From the NCBI GenBank assembly GCA_964419545.1, contig CAYQQU010000022.1, positions 1 to 64,000 of the forward strand: a stretch of 64,000 nt of DNA, read 5' to 3'. Below, one piece after another: positions 6,599 through 16,000 of the stretch. How positions within the stretch are numbered: the stretch's first letter is position 1; every line of letters begins with the position of its first letter. The translations under genes and the position numbers were made by a program. The stretch is from CAYQQU01 sp964419545. Its GTDB lineage: Bacteria; Bacteroidota; Bacteroidia; Chitinophagales; Saprospiraceae. The notes beneath the pieces were generated by a model, which saw only the letters and a program-made list of their open reading frames with translations, made no database searches and was not told where the DNA came from.

Positions 6599-9283
6599 TC
6601 ATTTAATTAAAAACTTAATCCGTTCCAGGTCGGGTTGATCGGTCTTTTTCTCGGGCGTTTGCCGGAGGTCTTCTCCCAGCTCATTGACCAGGTACGGCAC
6701 GCGCAAGCTGAGGTACTCGTAGAGGTCGGCCATGGAAAGCAGCCGGTAGCCGTTGATTTCCGTGACCCGCACCGGGATATTCATGCCGCGTTCGTCCCGG
6801 TAGCCTTCTCCGCTGAACGCTTCCTCGATGGCGCGGGTAAAGGCGCCGTTCTCCCAGCGTTTGTTTTCGTAGGAGCTTTCGTCTTTGCCCGAGGAAGAGA
6901 AGGTCAGCAATCCGGGCTGGCTTTGGTTGAGTTCCAGCAGTACATTGCTCAGGCCGACTTCGTTCTTCAGTCCCGCCCCGCTATGGCAGGCGTCGATGAA
7001 GATCAGCTTTTTGCAGTCGATCTGTTGCAGCGTTTTGAGGATAATGTCTTCGTAGTCGACGGTGGTCACCTCCGGGAATTCGGGATTGTAATCCGAAGCC
7101 ATGATCTTGAACCGACGCAACCCGCCGTTGCCCACCAGCAGGCCGTGGGAAGAGATGAACACCACCAGCACGTCATTCGGTGCGATCTGCCGGGCGTCGG
7201 AGATGCTGCGGTAGCGTTTCAGCAATTGCAGAAAAGCGATCTTCAGGTTGATGGTGCTGGTCTCCTCGGCCGTCACCAGAGTATCGATAAACACTTTGTT
7301 GAAGTAATTGCGGCCCCGCTGCGCCTCCATCAGGCCGGCGAAGTCGAGCGCGTCCTGCGTATTGTATTTCAGGCCCACGTTTTCCGGCCCCACCACCATG
7401 ACGTGCAGGTTCGGCCGGTCGGGCAGGTATTCGAAGGTCAGCGTATCGCGTTTCACGACGGCGCCCTCGTGGTATACTTCGATGACAAATTCGTTGAAGC
7501 CCGTATCCAGCACTGCCGAGAAGGCGTATTCCTGGAAATAGGGGAAGTCCGGATTGGCTTCGGAGAGGACCGGCTCGGTGAAAGTGGGGAACACGTTTTT
7601 ATTGTCTTCCAGGTAGACCCCGTTGCGCTTCACTTTGAAATTGCTGCGCCCCAGCTTCTGGGAGGTGTACGCCTGATAGGAGACGCTGGTCTCGTCCTGC
7701 CCGATCCGGGCCGGCACATTGTTATGCGATTCCGAGCTGCTGCTGCGGGTGCGCCAGCGCGAGAAGATGCGGAAGCGGCCGCTCGTCCCTTCGCTGTTGA
7801 CCTCGAAGGGGAACGATTCCAGATGTCGTCCTTCCGAGAAGACGCTGAGGGTCAGGCGGAACTGCCCGCCGATGAGGTCGTCGCCGCGCACCGGGATCTT
7901 CACCTGTCGGCGGGCGCCGGGCGCCAGGAAGCCGAAGTATACGCGCCGGAAGTTGCTGTTGGCCGGCAGGCCGTCTACCTCGATGCGGCCGTCGCGGAGG
8001 CCGGTTTGGCTGACGTTGGTGATTTCCAGGAGGATATAGCCGCGCTCGCCCCGCGTGAGGCGCCCGTCGCCGTTCTCGTCGCTGAGGGTAGGGCGGCTGC
8101 AGCTGATGACCGGGTCGGACTTGGCCATCGCCAGCAGTTCTTCGGCCTGCAGCGCCACTAGTCGCAGATGCGGCTTGCGGCGGTCCCAGTACTGGCCGGC
8201 GATGATGAAGTGCTGGCCGTAGGTGTACAGCATATCTTTCATCAGGAACCCTTCGCGGGAAGGGATCTCGAAGAGGTTTTCGCGACGGGTCTGGTCGATC
8301 AGGATCAGCTGGCTGCGGGCGGGGATAAACTGCCGCGCCAGCAGGTAATCGTGCTGCGTAGTCATCTGGGCCGCCACACCCAGTTCCTCGTAGCGATCTT
8401 TATATACGAAGTTGAACAGCTCCACTCCGTTTTCGTCGAGCTCCACCATCCAGGGGTCGCGCTGGCGGGCGTTGAGGCTGGTGCCGGCCAGCAGCATATT
8501 GCCGAATACCGACCGGTGCAGGGTAGCCAGGTCGCCGTACTCTTCGGTTTCAACGAAGCGCTCGGTACCCGGAACCAGCTTCCCGGCGGCGTCCACTTCC
8601 ACCAGCCAGCCGTGGCCGAGTTCGTCTTTCGCTTTGGCGGTGACGTTGCCGCACAGCCAGACCGAGCCGCGCGAGGTGCGAAACGTACCGACAACATTCT
8701 CGTACCGGCCCCGTCCGATCTGTTTCTCCTTCACCCGCTTCATATCGCGGATGTGCATCATCCAGACATCGCCGGTGGCGCGCTTGCCCTTTTGGCCGAC
8801 GGCCAGCAGCGAGCCGTCGGGCAGCACCCCAAGGTGGGTGAATTTATCGTCGTCGCCGGCGCCGAAGTGCGCTTCCGCCAGCAGCTGCCCTTCCTCATCG
8901 ACGTGCACCACCCAGGCGTCGGCGTCTCTTTTGCCCCGGTCGTGCGAATAGCCGACCAGAAAGAACGTACCGTCGTCCGCCTGCCGGATATCCAGAAAAA
9001 CGTCGTCGTCATCACTCCCGTAAAACTGGGAAAACAACGTACTTCCGTCTTCCGGATCGACGACCAGGAAAAAGCCGTCCAGCCCCCTTCCGGTGACGGC
9101 CACCTCACCGGCCAGCACGATCCAGCCGTTGACCGACTGCCGCATGGCGTGTACGGTCTCTTCCTTGCCCAGCTCGAAGGTCTGATCCCAGTACGATTGC
9201 AGCAGCTGCCCCTGGCCGTTCAGCACGACCGGGAGCAGAAGGAGGAAACAAAATGGGATGATATGTCGAAATTTCGTTTTCAT
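6599..9283 (-). CDS. secreted beta-propeller / caspase (peptidase C14) protein
   Basis: The protein has 894 residues and a signal peptide (MKTKFRHIIPFCFLLLLPVVLNGQ). Residues about 30-370 are repeating beta-propeller-type blades (WIVLAGEVAVTGRGLDGFFLVVDPEDG, then similar units). Residues about 370-480 form a CARDB-like beta-sandwich (LLEITNVSQTGLRDGRIEVDG), and another beta region precedes the caspase domain at about 610-870. The catalytic pair is visible: His713 in SSHG and Cys766 in DACHSG. It should act outside the cytoplasm. It is the first gene of a pair with the PorP/SprF gene at 5564. No T9SS sorting domain is obvious at its C-terminus. The substrate is unknown. Confidence 0.85.
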   Translation of the reverse strand: MKTKFRHIIPFCFLLLLPVVLNGQGQLLQSYWDQTFELGKEETVHAMRQSVNGWIVLAGEVAVTGRGLDGFFLVVDPEDGSTLFSQFYGSDDDDVFLDIRQADDGTFFLVGYSHDRGKRDADAWVVHVDEEGQLLAEAHFGAGDDDKFTHLGVLPDGSLLAVGQKGKRATGDVWMMHIRDMKRVKEKQIGRGRYENVVGTFRTSRGSVWLCGNVTAKAKDELGHGWLVEVDAAGKLVPGTERFVETEEYGDLATLHRSVFGNMLLAGTSLNARQRDPWMVELDENGVELFNFVYKDRYEELGVAAQMTTQHDYLLARQFIPARSQLILIDQTRRENLFEIPSREGFLMKDMLYTYGQHFIIAGQYWDRRKPHLRLVALQAEELLAMAKSDPVISCSRPTLSDENGDGRLTRGERGYILLEITNVSQTGLRDGRIEVDGLPANSNFRRVYFGFLAPGARRQVKIPVRGDDLIGGQFRLTLSVFSEGRHLESFPFEVNSEGTSGRFRIFSRWRTRSSSSESHNNVPARIGQDETSVSYQAYTSQKLGRSNFKVKRNGVYLEDNKNVFPTFTEPVLSEANPDFPYFQEYAFSAVLDTGFNEFVIEVYHEGAVVKRDTLTFEYLPDRPNLHVMVVGPENVGLKYNTQDALDFAGLMEAQRGRNYFNKVFIDTLVTAEETSTINLKIAFLQLLKRYRSISDARQIAPNDVLVVFISSHGLLVGNGGLRRFKIMASDYNPEFPEVTTVDYEDIILKTLQQIDCKKLIFIDACHSGAGLKNEVGLSNVLLELNQSQPGLLTFSSSGKDESSYENKRWENGAFTRAIEEAFSGEGYRDERGMNIPVRVTEINGYRLLSMADLYEYLSLRVPYLVNELGEDLRQTPEKKTDQPDLERIKFLIK

Positions 9284-9407
9284 GAACCTAAAACCTTGGG
9301 ATTTGGCGTTTTGATGTTTGTTTTTCTCAACACATAACGTTGCGGGTCAATGGAGCCTTTTATGAACGCTCGTATCTTTTTGGGTTCGATCACCTCCCGG
9401 CAGCAGC

Positions 9408-10010
9408 CTATTCAATTCGAACCCACACATCCCGCGTCACGTTGGCCGTCACGATCGCCCCTACCGGCATTACCGCCTCTTTGCCTTTCACCAGAAACCC
9501 CAGCCCGGCGAAAGGGATCATGAACGGAATAGCGTCGCTGCTGCCGGCCGAAGCCGCGAAGGCCGCCCCCACGCCCGGCGTGACGATGGCCACCACCCAG
9601 GCCAGGAACTTGCGGTTTTTCCCTTTGGCGCCCCGCGCCTTGCCGTAGAGCGGTATCCGCTGCCCGTCGATCAGCTGCATGTTGATCGGTTCGATCTCCA
9701 GTTCGCCGGGCTTGCCGAAAGCTTTGGCGCGCCGGGCCTTTTTCACCCGCGCCTCGGCATAGGCCCCGGTGAGCGCGAGCCGCTGCCCGTCGACCACCAC
9801 GTCCAGCCCTACCGTCAGCGGAATGATGCTGGTTTCCTCCACTTCGTCCGAGCGCAGCTCCTCCTCCAGCTTCAAGGTGACGATGGTCCCTTGTTTGAGG
9901 AGGATCTGGCCGGGGGTAGTCGAGGTATCGGCTACCTGGGCGGTGGTCAGGACCGGCGCCATACCAAACAGGCAACTCAAGATCAGCAAACAGTATCGGT
10001 ACATGGACAT
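9408..10010 (-). CDS. secreted protein of the window's small paralogous family, with extra hydrophobic insert
   Basis: The protein has 200 residues with a signal peptide ending near TTAQ. It shares the core pattern of the six small proteins at 10496-11616 and 18550-21365: GTIVTLKLEEELRSDE, then DVVVDGQRLALTGAYAEARVK, a paired-strand segment ELEIEPINMQLIDGQRIPL, and a late GAIVTANV. It differs in having a glycine/alanine-rich hydrophobic insert (residues about 130-175, VVAIVTPGVGAAFAAS) that could insert into a membrane. It lies divergent from the first pair and upstream of the caspase gene. The function is unknown; the core resembles the 'GTpv.l.Lnq.lsS....G' beta-domain found in exported proteins of several phyla. 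Confidence 0.7.
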   Translation of the reverse strand: MSMYRYCLLILSCLFGMAPVLTTAQVADTSTTPGQILLKQGTIVTLKLEEELRSDEVEETSIIPLTVGLDVVVDGQRLALTGAYAEARVKKARRAKAFGKPGELEIEPINMQLIDGQRIPLYGKARGAKGKNRKFLAWVVAIVTPGVGAAFAASAGSSDAIPFMIPFAGLGFLVKGKEAVMPVGAIVTANVTRDVWVRIE

Positions 10011-10260
10011 AACTGGATTTTCGCGGCGATCACCAACGTGGTTTATTCTATGTGCTCCTGAATTAGTGCAGGCGATTAGTTAAAAGTACCCAAAAACTGG
10101 AAATTTTAACAAGCTTCGGAAGCGCGAAAATCGGAAAACTTGGGTTTTCGGGGATTACCAGGTACCGAAGCTCTCGATAGCCGAGGTACGGAATATACGC
10201 TGCCGGCCGGCCATCTTGCCTATTCCGCCCCTCCGGCGCGGCAAGCAGTGCGTACAAAAC
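10011..10260. other. non-coding intergenic stretch
   Basis: This lies between divergent genes 9408-10010 and 10496-10981. I see no coding pattern. It ends in repeat X copy 2. A 'CCCTCCGGCGCGGC' block near 10230 is also echoed near 5297. Confidence 0.5.
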
Positions 10261-10322
10261 AGGCTACCGATAGCTCGTACCGCCGGGATGAGAGCACAAC
10301 AATGCTTCAATCCGAGAATCGC
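10261..10322 (+). repeat. interspersed repeat X, copy 2
   Basis: It reads aggctaccgatagctcg, then a gagagcacaacaatgcttcaa block, then ccgagaatcgc. It matches 5094-5150 (reverse strand) and 61090-61151 (same strand), with a short piece at 36393-36416. Confidence 0.6.
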
Positions 10323-10423
10323 TGAGTCTAAATCGATTTTTCCAACCACCCCACGATTTGCTTTTCTTCAGATGCCAAGCTGATGCTCACCGGAAGAAGT
10401 CGGAAAAAAATTTTTTCTCAAAA

Positions 10424-10438
10424 ACGGGTCCCTCCCCG
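10424..10438 (+). promoter_or_regulatory. conserved upstream motif of the cysteine-bearing paralogue, copy 1
   Basis: ACGGGTCCCTCCCCG lies 57 bases before the start at 10496. The identical 15-mer lies 57 bases before the start at 18550, and a shorter form (ACGGGTACCCCG, 20378-20389) lies before the start at 20445. A conserved position in front of all three paralogues suggests a regulatory or untranslated-leader function, although recent duplication could also explain it. Confidence 0.5.
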
Positions 10439-10495
10439 TTCCCCGCTCCACTCATTTCCGAATGCAACATTAGTTCACCAAAAAACAACCCAACC

Positions 10496-10981
10496 ATGTT
10501 CAAGATCACGTTCACCAAAATGCTTTTTTCCGTCATCGCCATTGCGATGATGAGCTTTACCGCCAACCCGCACCACGCCGCTAACGATATGCAGATCACT
10601 CTGCGCGCCGGCACGCCGGTATCGCTGACGCTCAACCAGACCGTCAACTCGCGGGACGTACAGATCGGCAATGTCGTCGAATTTCTGGTGCGCAGCAACG
10701 TCACCGTCAACGGGCAGGTGGTCATCGCCGCCGGCAGCATCGCCGAAGGGATGGTCAAGCACGTCGAGAACCCCTGCGACAAAGGCTGCGGCGTCCGGTG
10801 CGCCAAGCTGGAGATCGTCGTCGAAACGGTGCAGGCCGTCGACGGTCAGCGCGTCCTGGTGCGCAGCATCCCCTTCGTCATCAAAGGAGCGTGCTGCGGC
10901 CGCTGCCACGAACCGGCCATCGCCAACATCGGGGCCACCATCAGCGCCCGCGTACAGAACGACATCCACATCAACGCTTAA
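10496..10981 (+). CDS. small secreted cysteine-bearing paralogue A1
   Basis: The protein has 161 residues from the ATG at 10496, chosen because it gives a signal peptide (FTKMLFSVIAIAMMSFTANP). The mature part is beta-rich: LRAGTPVSLTLNQTVNSRDVQIGNVVEFLVRSNVTVNGQVVIAAGSIAEG, then a C-x3-C-x3-C cluster (NPCDKGCGVRCAK), LEIVVETVQAVDGQRVLVRSIPF, a CC-x2-C cluster (CCGRC) and a conserved tail ISARVQNDIHINA. It is followed 155 bases later by partner B1 (11137). Paralogues A2 (18550) and A3 (20445) have the same arrangement. The six cysteines could form disulfides or bind metal. The function is not known. Confidence 0.75.
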   Translation: MFKITFTKMLFSVIAIAMMSFTANPHHAANDMQITLRAGTPVSLTLNQTVNSRDVQIGNVVEFLVRSNVTVNGQVVIAAGSIAEGMVKHVENPCDKGCGVRCAKLEIVVETVQAVDGQRVLVRSIPFVIKGACCGRCHEPAIANIGATISARVQNDIHINA

Positions 10982-11032
10982 TTCCTCGCACCATTTCGTT
11001 TGACCCACTCCAAAAAACCGAACCATAGGGAC

Positions 11033-11089
11033 AGAAGGGCCGCTGAGCCAACGTCAAAAATCGATCCTCACTCGTCAGTTGGCCCTTCT
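11033..11089 (+). promoter_or_regulatory. inverted repeat between A1 and B1
   Basis: AGAAGGGCC (11033-11041) pairs with GGCCCTTCT (11081-11089), and an inner GCCAAC/GTTGGC pairing is also possible. A T-rich tract follows (tcctttttatt). It could act as an attenuator or partial terminator that uncouples the two genes of the pair. Confidence 0.35.
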
Positions 11090-11136
11090 TCCTTTTTATT
11101 CATCAAATTCCATCAACCACCAAAATCAATAACGTC

Positions 11137-11616
11137 ATGAAAAAGTATATCCTTTTCACTTTTGCCCTCAGCATCTTTGCTTTACAACTGCCGGCCGCAC
11201 CCGCGCCCCTGTCCGCTGAAAGCAGCGAATACACCTTCGCCCGCAAAGTCACCCTCCGGGCCGGCACGCTGGTCCTCCTCGAACTCGATGAGCAGCTCCA
11301 GTCTAACCGGATGACCGTCGGCCAGATGGTGAAGTTCAAAGTCACCACCGACGTGGTCGTCGACGGCCGCATCGCCATCCGCACCGGCGCTCTGGCTTAC
11401 GGCCGCGTGAAGCACATCAGCCCGACGACTTACAACAATGCCGAGGAGATCCGCATCGAAGTTACCACCGCGCAGGCGGTCGACGGCACCCAGGTGGCCC
11501 TCAACGGCGCCGAGCAGATCCTGAAAGGCGCCTATCCGAACCAGGGCGCTACCGCCGGGTCGGAGGCTTCCATCTCGGCAACGGTGATGAATGATGTAGA
11601 GATCAAGACCAATTGA
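11137..11616 (+). CDS. small secreted paralogue B1 (cysteine-free partner)
   Basis: The protein has 159 residues with a signal peptide (MKKYILFTFALSIFALQLPAAPA). The mature core repeats the family pattern without cysteines: LRAGTLVLLELDEQLQSNRMTVGQMVKFKVTTDVVVDGRIAIRTGALAYGRVKHI, then a TYNNAEEIRIEVTTAQAVDGTQVAL segment and a tail ISATVMNDVEIKTN. It is about 80-85% identical by eye to B2 (19312) and more distant from B3 (20916). It is always found downstream of a cysteine-bearing A member, so the two products may act together in the envelope. A strong terminator follows at 11647. Confidence 0.75.
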   Translation: MKKYILFTFALSIFALQLPAAPAPLSAESSEYTFARKVTLRAGTLVLLELDEQLQSNRMTVGQMVKFKVTTDVVVDGRIAIRTGALAYGRVKHISPTTYNNAEEIRIEVTTAQAVDGTQVALNGAEQILKGAYPNQGATAGSEASISATVMNDVEIKTN

Positions 11617-11646
11617 TCCTTTTTATAGGAAGACGGTTGTTTAATG

Positions 11647-11677
11647 GCCGGGCGAACCAGTGGGTTCGTCCGGCTTT
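11647..11677 (+). terminator. intrinsic terminator after B1
   Basis: GCCGGGCGAACC and GGTTCGTCCGGC form a 12-bp stem (one G-T pair) around a 4-base loop, followed by TTTCC. It lies 30 bases after the stop of B1. Confidence 0.7.
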
Positions 11678-11820
11678 CCTGACAGGATAAGCTCCCAGGC
11701 TTAATTGGAGAGGAAAACTCCTCCTTTTTTTTACCTTCTTGAAAAAACGTTTTTTAATTTTAACGTGGTCATTTTATTGAAATCAACTGAAGCACGCTCG
11801 CTCACTTAACCGCTCCCTCC

Positions 11821-13008
11821 ATGACAAACCCTCTGAAAACCTTGTTATTCCTCCTTTTCGTCGTATGCCATTCTGCTCGCCTGCTCGCTCAGGATCCTTT
11901 CTTCACCCACTTTCCCGGCAACGAAGCCCTGTTCAACCCGGCCCTCACCGGGCTGCGCGGCGCCACCAGCATCAGCATGAAAGGCAAGCAGCAGTGGCAG
12001 TCTGCGCAGACGGAAGGCTACCAAACCATGCAACTGGTTTACGAAGAAAGCATGCCCTGTAGTTTTTTTGACTACGGCCTGTCGGTCATCCGCGATACCG
12101 AAGGGGCGGGCCGGCTGCGGACGCACCAGTTTGGCGGCATGCTGGCTGCGCCGCTGCGGCTGGACCATCCGCTCGACCGCAACCAATTGCAACTGCGGCT
12201 GGGGCTGGGGCTGCACTGGGGGCAGCAAGCCATCGACTTCGACCGGCTGTTGTTTATCGATCAGCTGCACCCGAAATACGGGCTGACGGGGCCGGACGGG
12301 CAGCCCATTGCCAGCGCTTTTACGCCGCCGGCGGACGGGGGCGGCTCCAGCGTCTATTTTCAGCCTTCCGGCGGCGTCGCCCTGCGCTACGTCGTCAATC
12401 CGCGCAGCAAACAGGCCTTTACCCTGGTGGGCGGCGTGGCGGCGCACAACCTCGTACCCTGGGACGGCGCCGAAAACAGCGGGCATTCCTGGTCGTTGCT
12501 GGGCCTCGGCACGCCGACCATCCCCCGCTTCACAATGTTCCTGAATGCGGATATCGTCACCGGCGACCTGGGCAACCACTTCTTCAGCCTGCGCCCGCAG
12601 GTGTTTGCCCAGACGCAGCGCGGCATCGCCTACCTCGAGGGCGGGGTCGACCTTTCCCTGAGCCGCCAGTATACCGCCGGTTTCTACTGGCACGCCAGCC
12701 GGCCCGATGGCCGGCATACCGCGACCAACTGGGGCAGCTTCCGACTGGAAACCGGCTTTTTTACCAGCCGGACCATGCGCATCGACCTGGGGATCAGTTA
12801 CGCCTATAACGTGTCGGGATTGCGCAACGCCGTCAACGACATCTACGAGCTGACCGTCCGCTTCAATTTCCTGGCCAGCCCCATGTGTTCCCTGAGCGGT
12901 CGGCCGGTGGAAAACGGCCAACCCAAAACTTTAAAATGCCCGACCCTCAGTGAACGGGGCGGGCGAAAGAAGATCTACGAAAATATCTGGTATAATTCCC
13001 AAAATTGA
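11821..13008 (+). CDS. PorP/SprF family type IX secretion outer-membrane protein
   Basis: The protein has 395 residues with a signal peptide ending in ARLLAQ. The mature start DPFFTHFPGNEALFNPALTGL carries the PorP/SprF 'FNPAL' signature. Repeated beta-strands follow (ISMKGKQQWQ, SFFDYGLSVIRDTEGAG, LQLRLGLGLHWGQQAIDFDRL), and the last strands are IDLGISYAYNVSG and YELTVRFNF. An unusual tail of about 40 residues after the barrel (SLSGRPVENGQ onward) is not typical. The PKD-repeat cargo gene starts 8 bases after its stop, which is the usual PorP/SprF-cargo arrangement. It probably helps secrete or retain that protein at the surface. Confidence 0.88.
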   Translation: MTNPLKTLLFLLFVVCHSARLLAQDPFFTHFPGNEALFNPALTGLRGATSISMKGKQQWQSAQTEGYQTMQLVYEESMPCSFFDYGLSVIRDTEGAGRLRTHQFGGMLAAPLRLDHPLDRNQLQLRLGLGLHWGQQAIDFDRLLFIDQLHPKYGLTGPDGQPIASAFTPPADGGGSSVYFQPSGGVALRYVVNPRSKQAFTLVGGVAAHNLVPWDGAENSGHSWSLLGLGTPTIPRFTMFLNADIVTGDLGNHFFSLRPQVFAQTQRGIAYLEGGVDLSLSRQYTAGFYWHASRPDGRHTATNWGSFRLETGFFTSRTMRIDLGISYAYNVSGLRNAVNDIYELTVRFNFLASPMCSLSGRPVENGQPKTLKCPTLSERGGRKKIYENIWYNSQN

Positions 13009-13016
13009 ATTCCCTC

Positions 13017-16000
13017 ATGGAAAAGCGCCTCTTATTGTGTTTCTTCTGGTTGTGCGGCCAGATTTTCCCACTCACCGGGCAGGAGATCATCTGCCCGTCC
13101 GTGGACTGCGGCAACCTGAACGTCAACTTCAACAACGAAGGAGAAGTCGTCTTTTGCGAAGGATCGACCATCACCCTGATCAACGAAAGCGCCCCCGGCT
13201 TCGACTTTTTTATCATTGAATGGGGGGATGGAGTGGTGGACACCCTGGATACCTACGACAACCCCCAGCACCAGTACGATATCCCGGACAGCCTGGTTTG
13301 CGAGACGCCGCAAACCGCCTTCAGCGTCAATTTCACGGGCATCGCCCTCTGCGATGAAGGCAACAGCTGCCAGTCGGGCTCTTATGAATTCGGCATCCGT
13401 CCCGAACCGCGGGCTGCTTTCAGCGTCCCTCAGACCCTTTGCGTCAACACTGCGTTTTCACCCATCTACGACAGTTGCCATGCGGAATCTTATTTGTGGG
13501 ATTTCGGCGACGGGACGACCTCCACTGATCCCGACCCCGACCACCAATATGCAACCCCCGGGCAATACACCATTACGCAGATGGTGGAAAACGGGTGCGG
13601 CAGCGACGTCTTTACCCGCACGGTAGAAGTAGTCGGCGAGCCGGAAGCCGCCTTCACTGCCAGTGACGAAGACGGCGGCTGCGTCGGTACCGTCGTCCAT
13701 TTCAGCGACCAGTCCAATGAATTCAGCGCTTCTGTCTGGGACATCAGCCCCGACGAACCTGGCGACTGGGAATTTACCGATACCTTGATGACGCTGGGCT
13801 CCGATACGATCTCCGTACAATTCCTGCGGCCCATCACCTATACTGTTACGCTTACGGCAAGTAACGTCTGCGGCAACGACACTGAGGAGCTGGTGCTGGA
13901 TTTCGAAGAAGCCCCGGACGTTGAGTTGGAAGCGCCGGCGCCGGCCTGCGATCAGGCGACCTTCACCGCCGCCGACCTGGGCTTCGCCATCTCAGGACCG
14001 TATACCGGTATTTCCTGGAATTTCGAGAACGGCGACCCCGATACCGGCAGCGACGAAGACTTCGGCGCGGTGACCTTCGAGCAGAGCGGGACGGTCATCC
14101 TCACCGTAACCGGCGCCTGCGGCGACCTGGAACAGTCGGTTGATGTGGTAATAGCAGAAAACACAGACATCACCCTGCCTACCGATCTGGAATACTGCTC
14201 CGGCTCCAGCCCCGATACCCTCTCGGCCATGCCGGGCGACGGTGAATGGAGCGGCCCGGGCGTCAGCAGCGACGGCGTTTTCGATCCGGCAAGCGTAGAC
14301 CCCGGCGCCTACACCCTCACGTACGCCCTGAACAATCCGCCCTGTAGCAACAGCGAAGAAGTGACGATCACCGTTCAAGAATCCACGCTGCTTACCGTTC
14401 CCGATCGCATTTTCTGCATCGACAGCCCGGCCGACACCCTGCAGGCCGATCCGCCGGGCGGCAGCTGGTCAGGGCCAGGTATCGTCGACGGCGACGCCGG
14501 GCTGTTCGATCCCGCACAGGCCGGCCCCAGCCCTTTCGATCCCATCGTATATACCTACATCGACGACAACGGCTGCGAGGTTGCCGCAACGCCGGATATC
14601 ACGGTGGAGGTCTTGCCCGTGCTGACCTTGCCGGACTCCCTGTCGCTTTGTCTCTCGGACGTCGATGTCGATCTGGCGGACGCCACCGGTATCAGCGCCG
14701 AACCGGATGACGGGCAATTCACCTGGGCCGGCGCCGGCATTATCGATCCGGGCGGAACGTTTAACGCCCAGGAGGGCAGCCTGGGGGAAGGGACCTATGA
14801 GCTTTTCGTCACTTACCTTCGCAACGAATGTTCCGTAAGCGACACCATCGCCGTCACGCTCACAGAAGATGAAGCATTGGTGATCGACCCGGTAGAACCG
14901 CTCTGCCTCTCCGATGGCGACTACCAGCTGACCACCAACCTGACGGGTGGGGTATGGTCGGGCCCGGGCGTCGATCCGCAGACCGGTACAATTGACCTGG
15001 AAGCAGCCGGCGACGGCGTGTTCGACTATACCTACGTCTATCAGGCCGGCACTTCGTGTATGCAGAGCGGGTCGACTCCTGTCGAGATCATCGATGCGGC
15101 CCAGGGGCTATCGGCCGGAGCCGACGAAGCCGCCTGCGAAGGTCCGGCCACCTTTACCTTGAGCGGCGGCAGCCCGGCGAACGGCGCCTGGTCCGGACCC
15201 GGCATCGTAGACGCGGCCGCCGGAACGATCGACCTGGCGCAACTTACCCCCGGCGAATCCTATACCTACAACTACTGCGTGGAAAGCCAACAGGTGGCCG
15301 GCTGCTCAGCCTGCGACACCAAAACGCTGACCTTCAACCCGAAGCCCGCCGCCGGCTTTTCATTTGACGGCACGCCCTGCATCAATACCGTTTTCACCCT
15401 GACTCCCGATCAGCCCGGCCTCGACTACCTCTGGGATTTCGGCGACAATACCACCGGCAATGAAGAAAACCCGACCCATACCTATGCCGATTCCGGAACT
15501 TACGTCCTCACCCTGATCATCATCACCGAGGCCAACTGCCGGGACACCGCCGACCAGGAGCTGTACATCACCAATCCGCCGACCGCCGATTTCGCCCTCA
15601 ACGAAGACGAAGGCTGTGCGCCTTTTACCCTGGACCTCGACAACAACAGCTTCGGCGACGATATCACCCAGCAGTGGATCATCAACGGCGACACCATTGC
15701 CGGCGGCGACCCGCCGGCTTACGTGCTGGACAGCCTGGCCGACGACACCACTTTCCCTATCCTTCTGGAGGTTACCAACCTGTGCGGCACGGTAGCCGAC
15801 CTCGACTCGGTGCTGGTGCGTCCCTATCCGCTCGTCGATTTCGGCATTAACATAGATGAAGGTTGCTCGCCCTTCAGCACCGGAATCAATAACATCACTC
15901 TGGGCAATCCCGACAATTTCTTCTGGCAGCTCGGTCCGGATTCCACCTCCACTGAATTTGAACCCGTCCTGCCCGACTTCACTACGCCCGACGATTCGGT

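Noticed and set aside
6635..8161. 508-residue plus-strand frame opposite the caspase gene
   Set aside because: It is antisense to a gene with intact catalytic motifs; composition is a complement artefact (runs of V, A, G, R, H, D).
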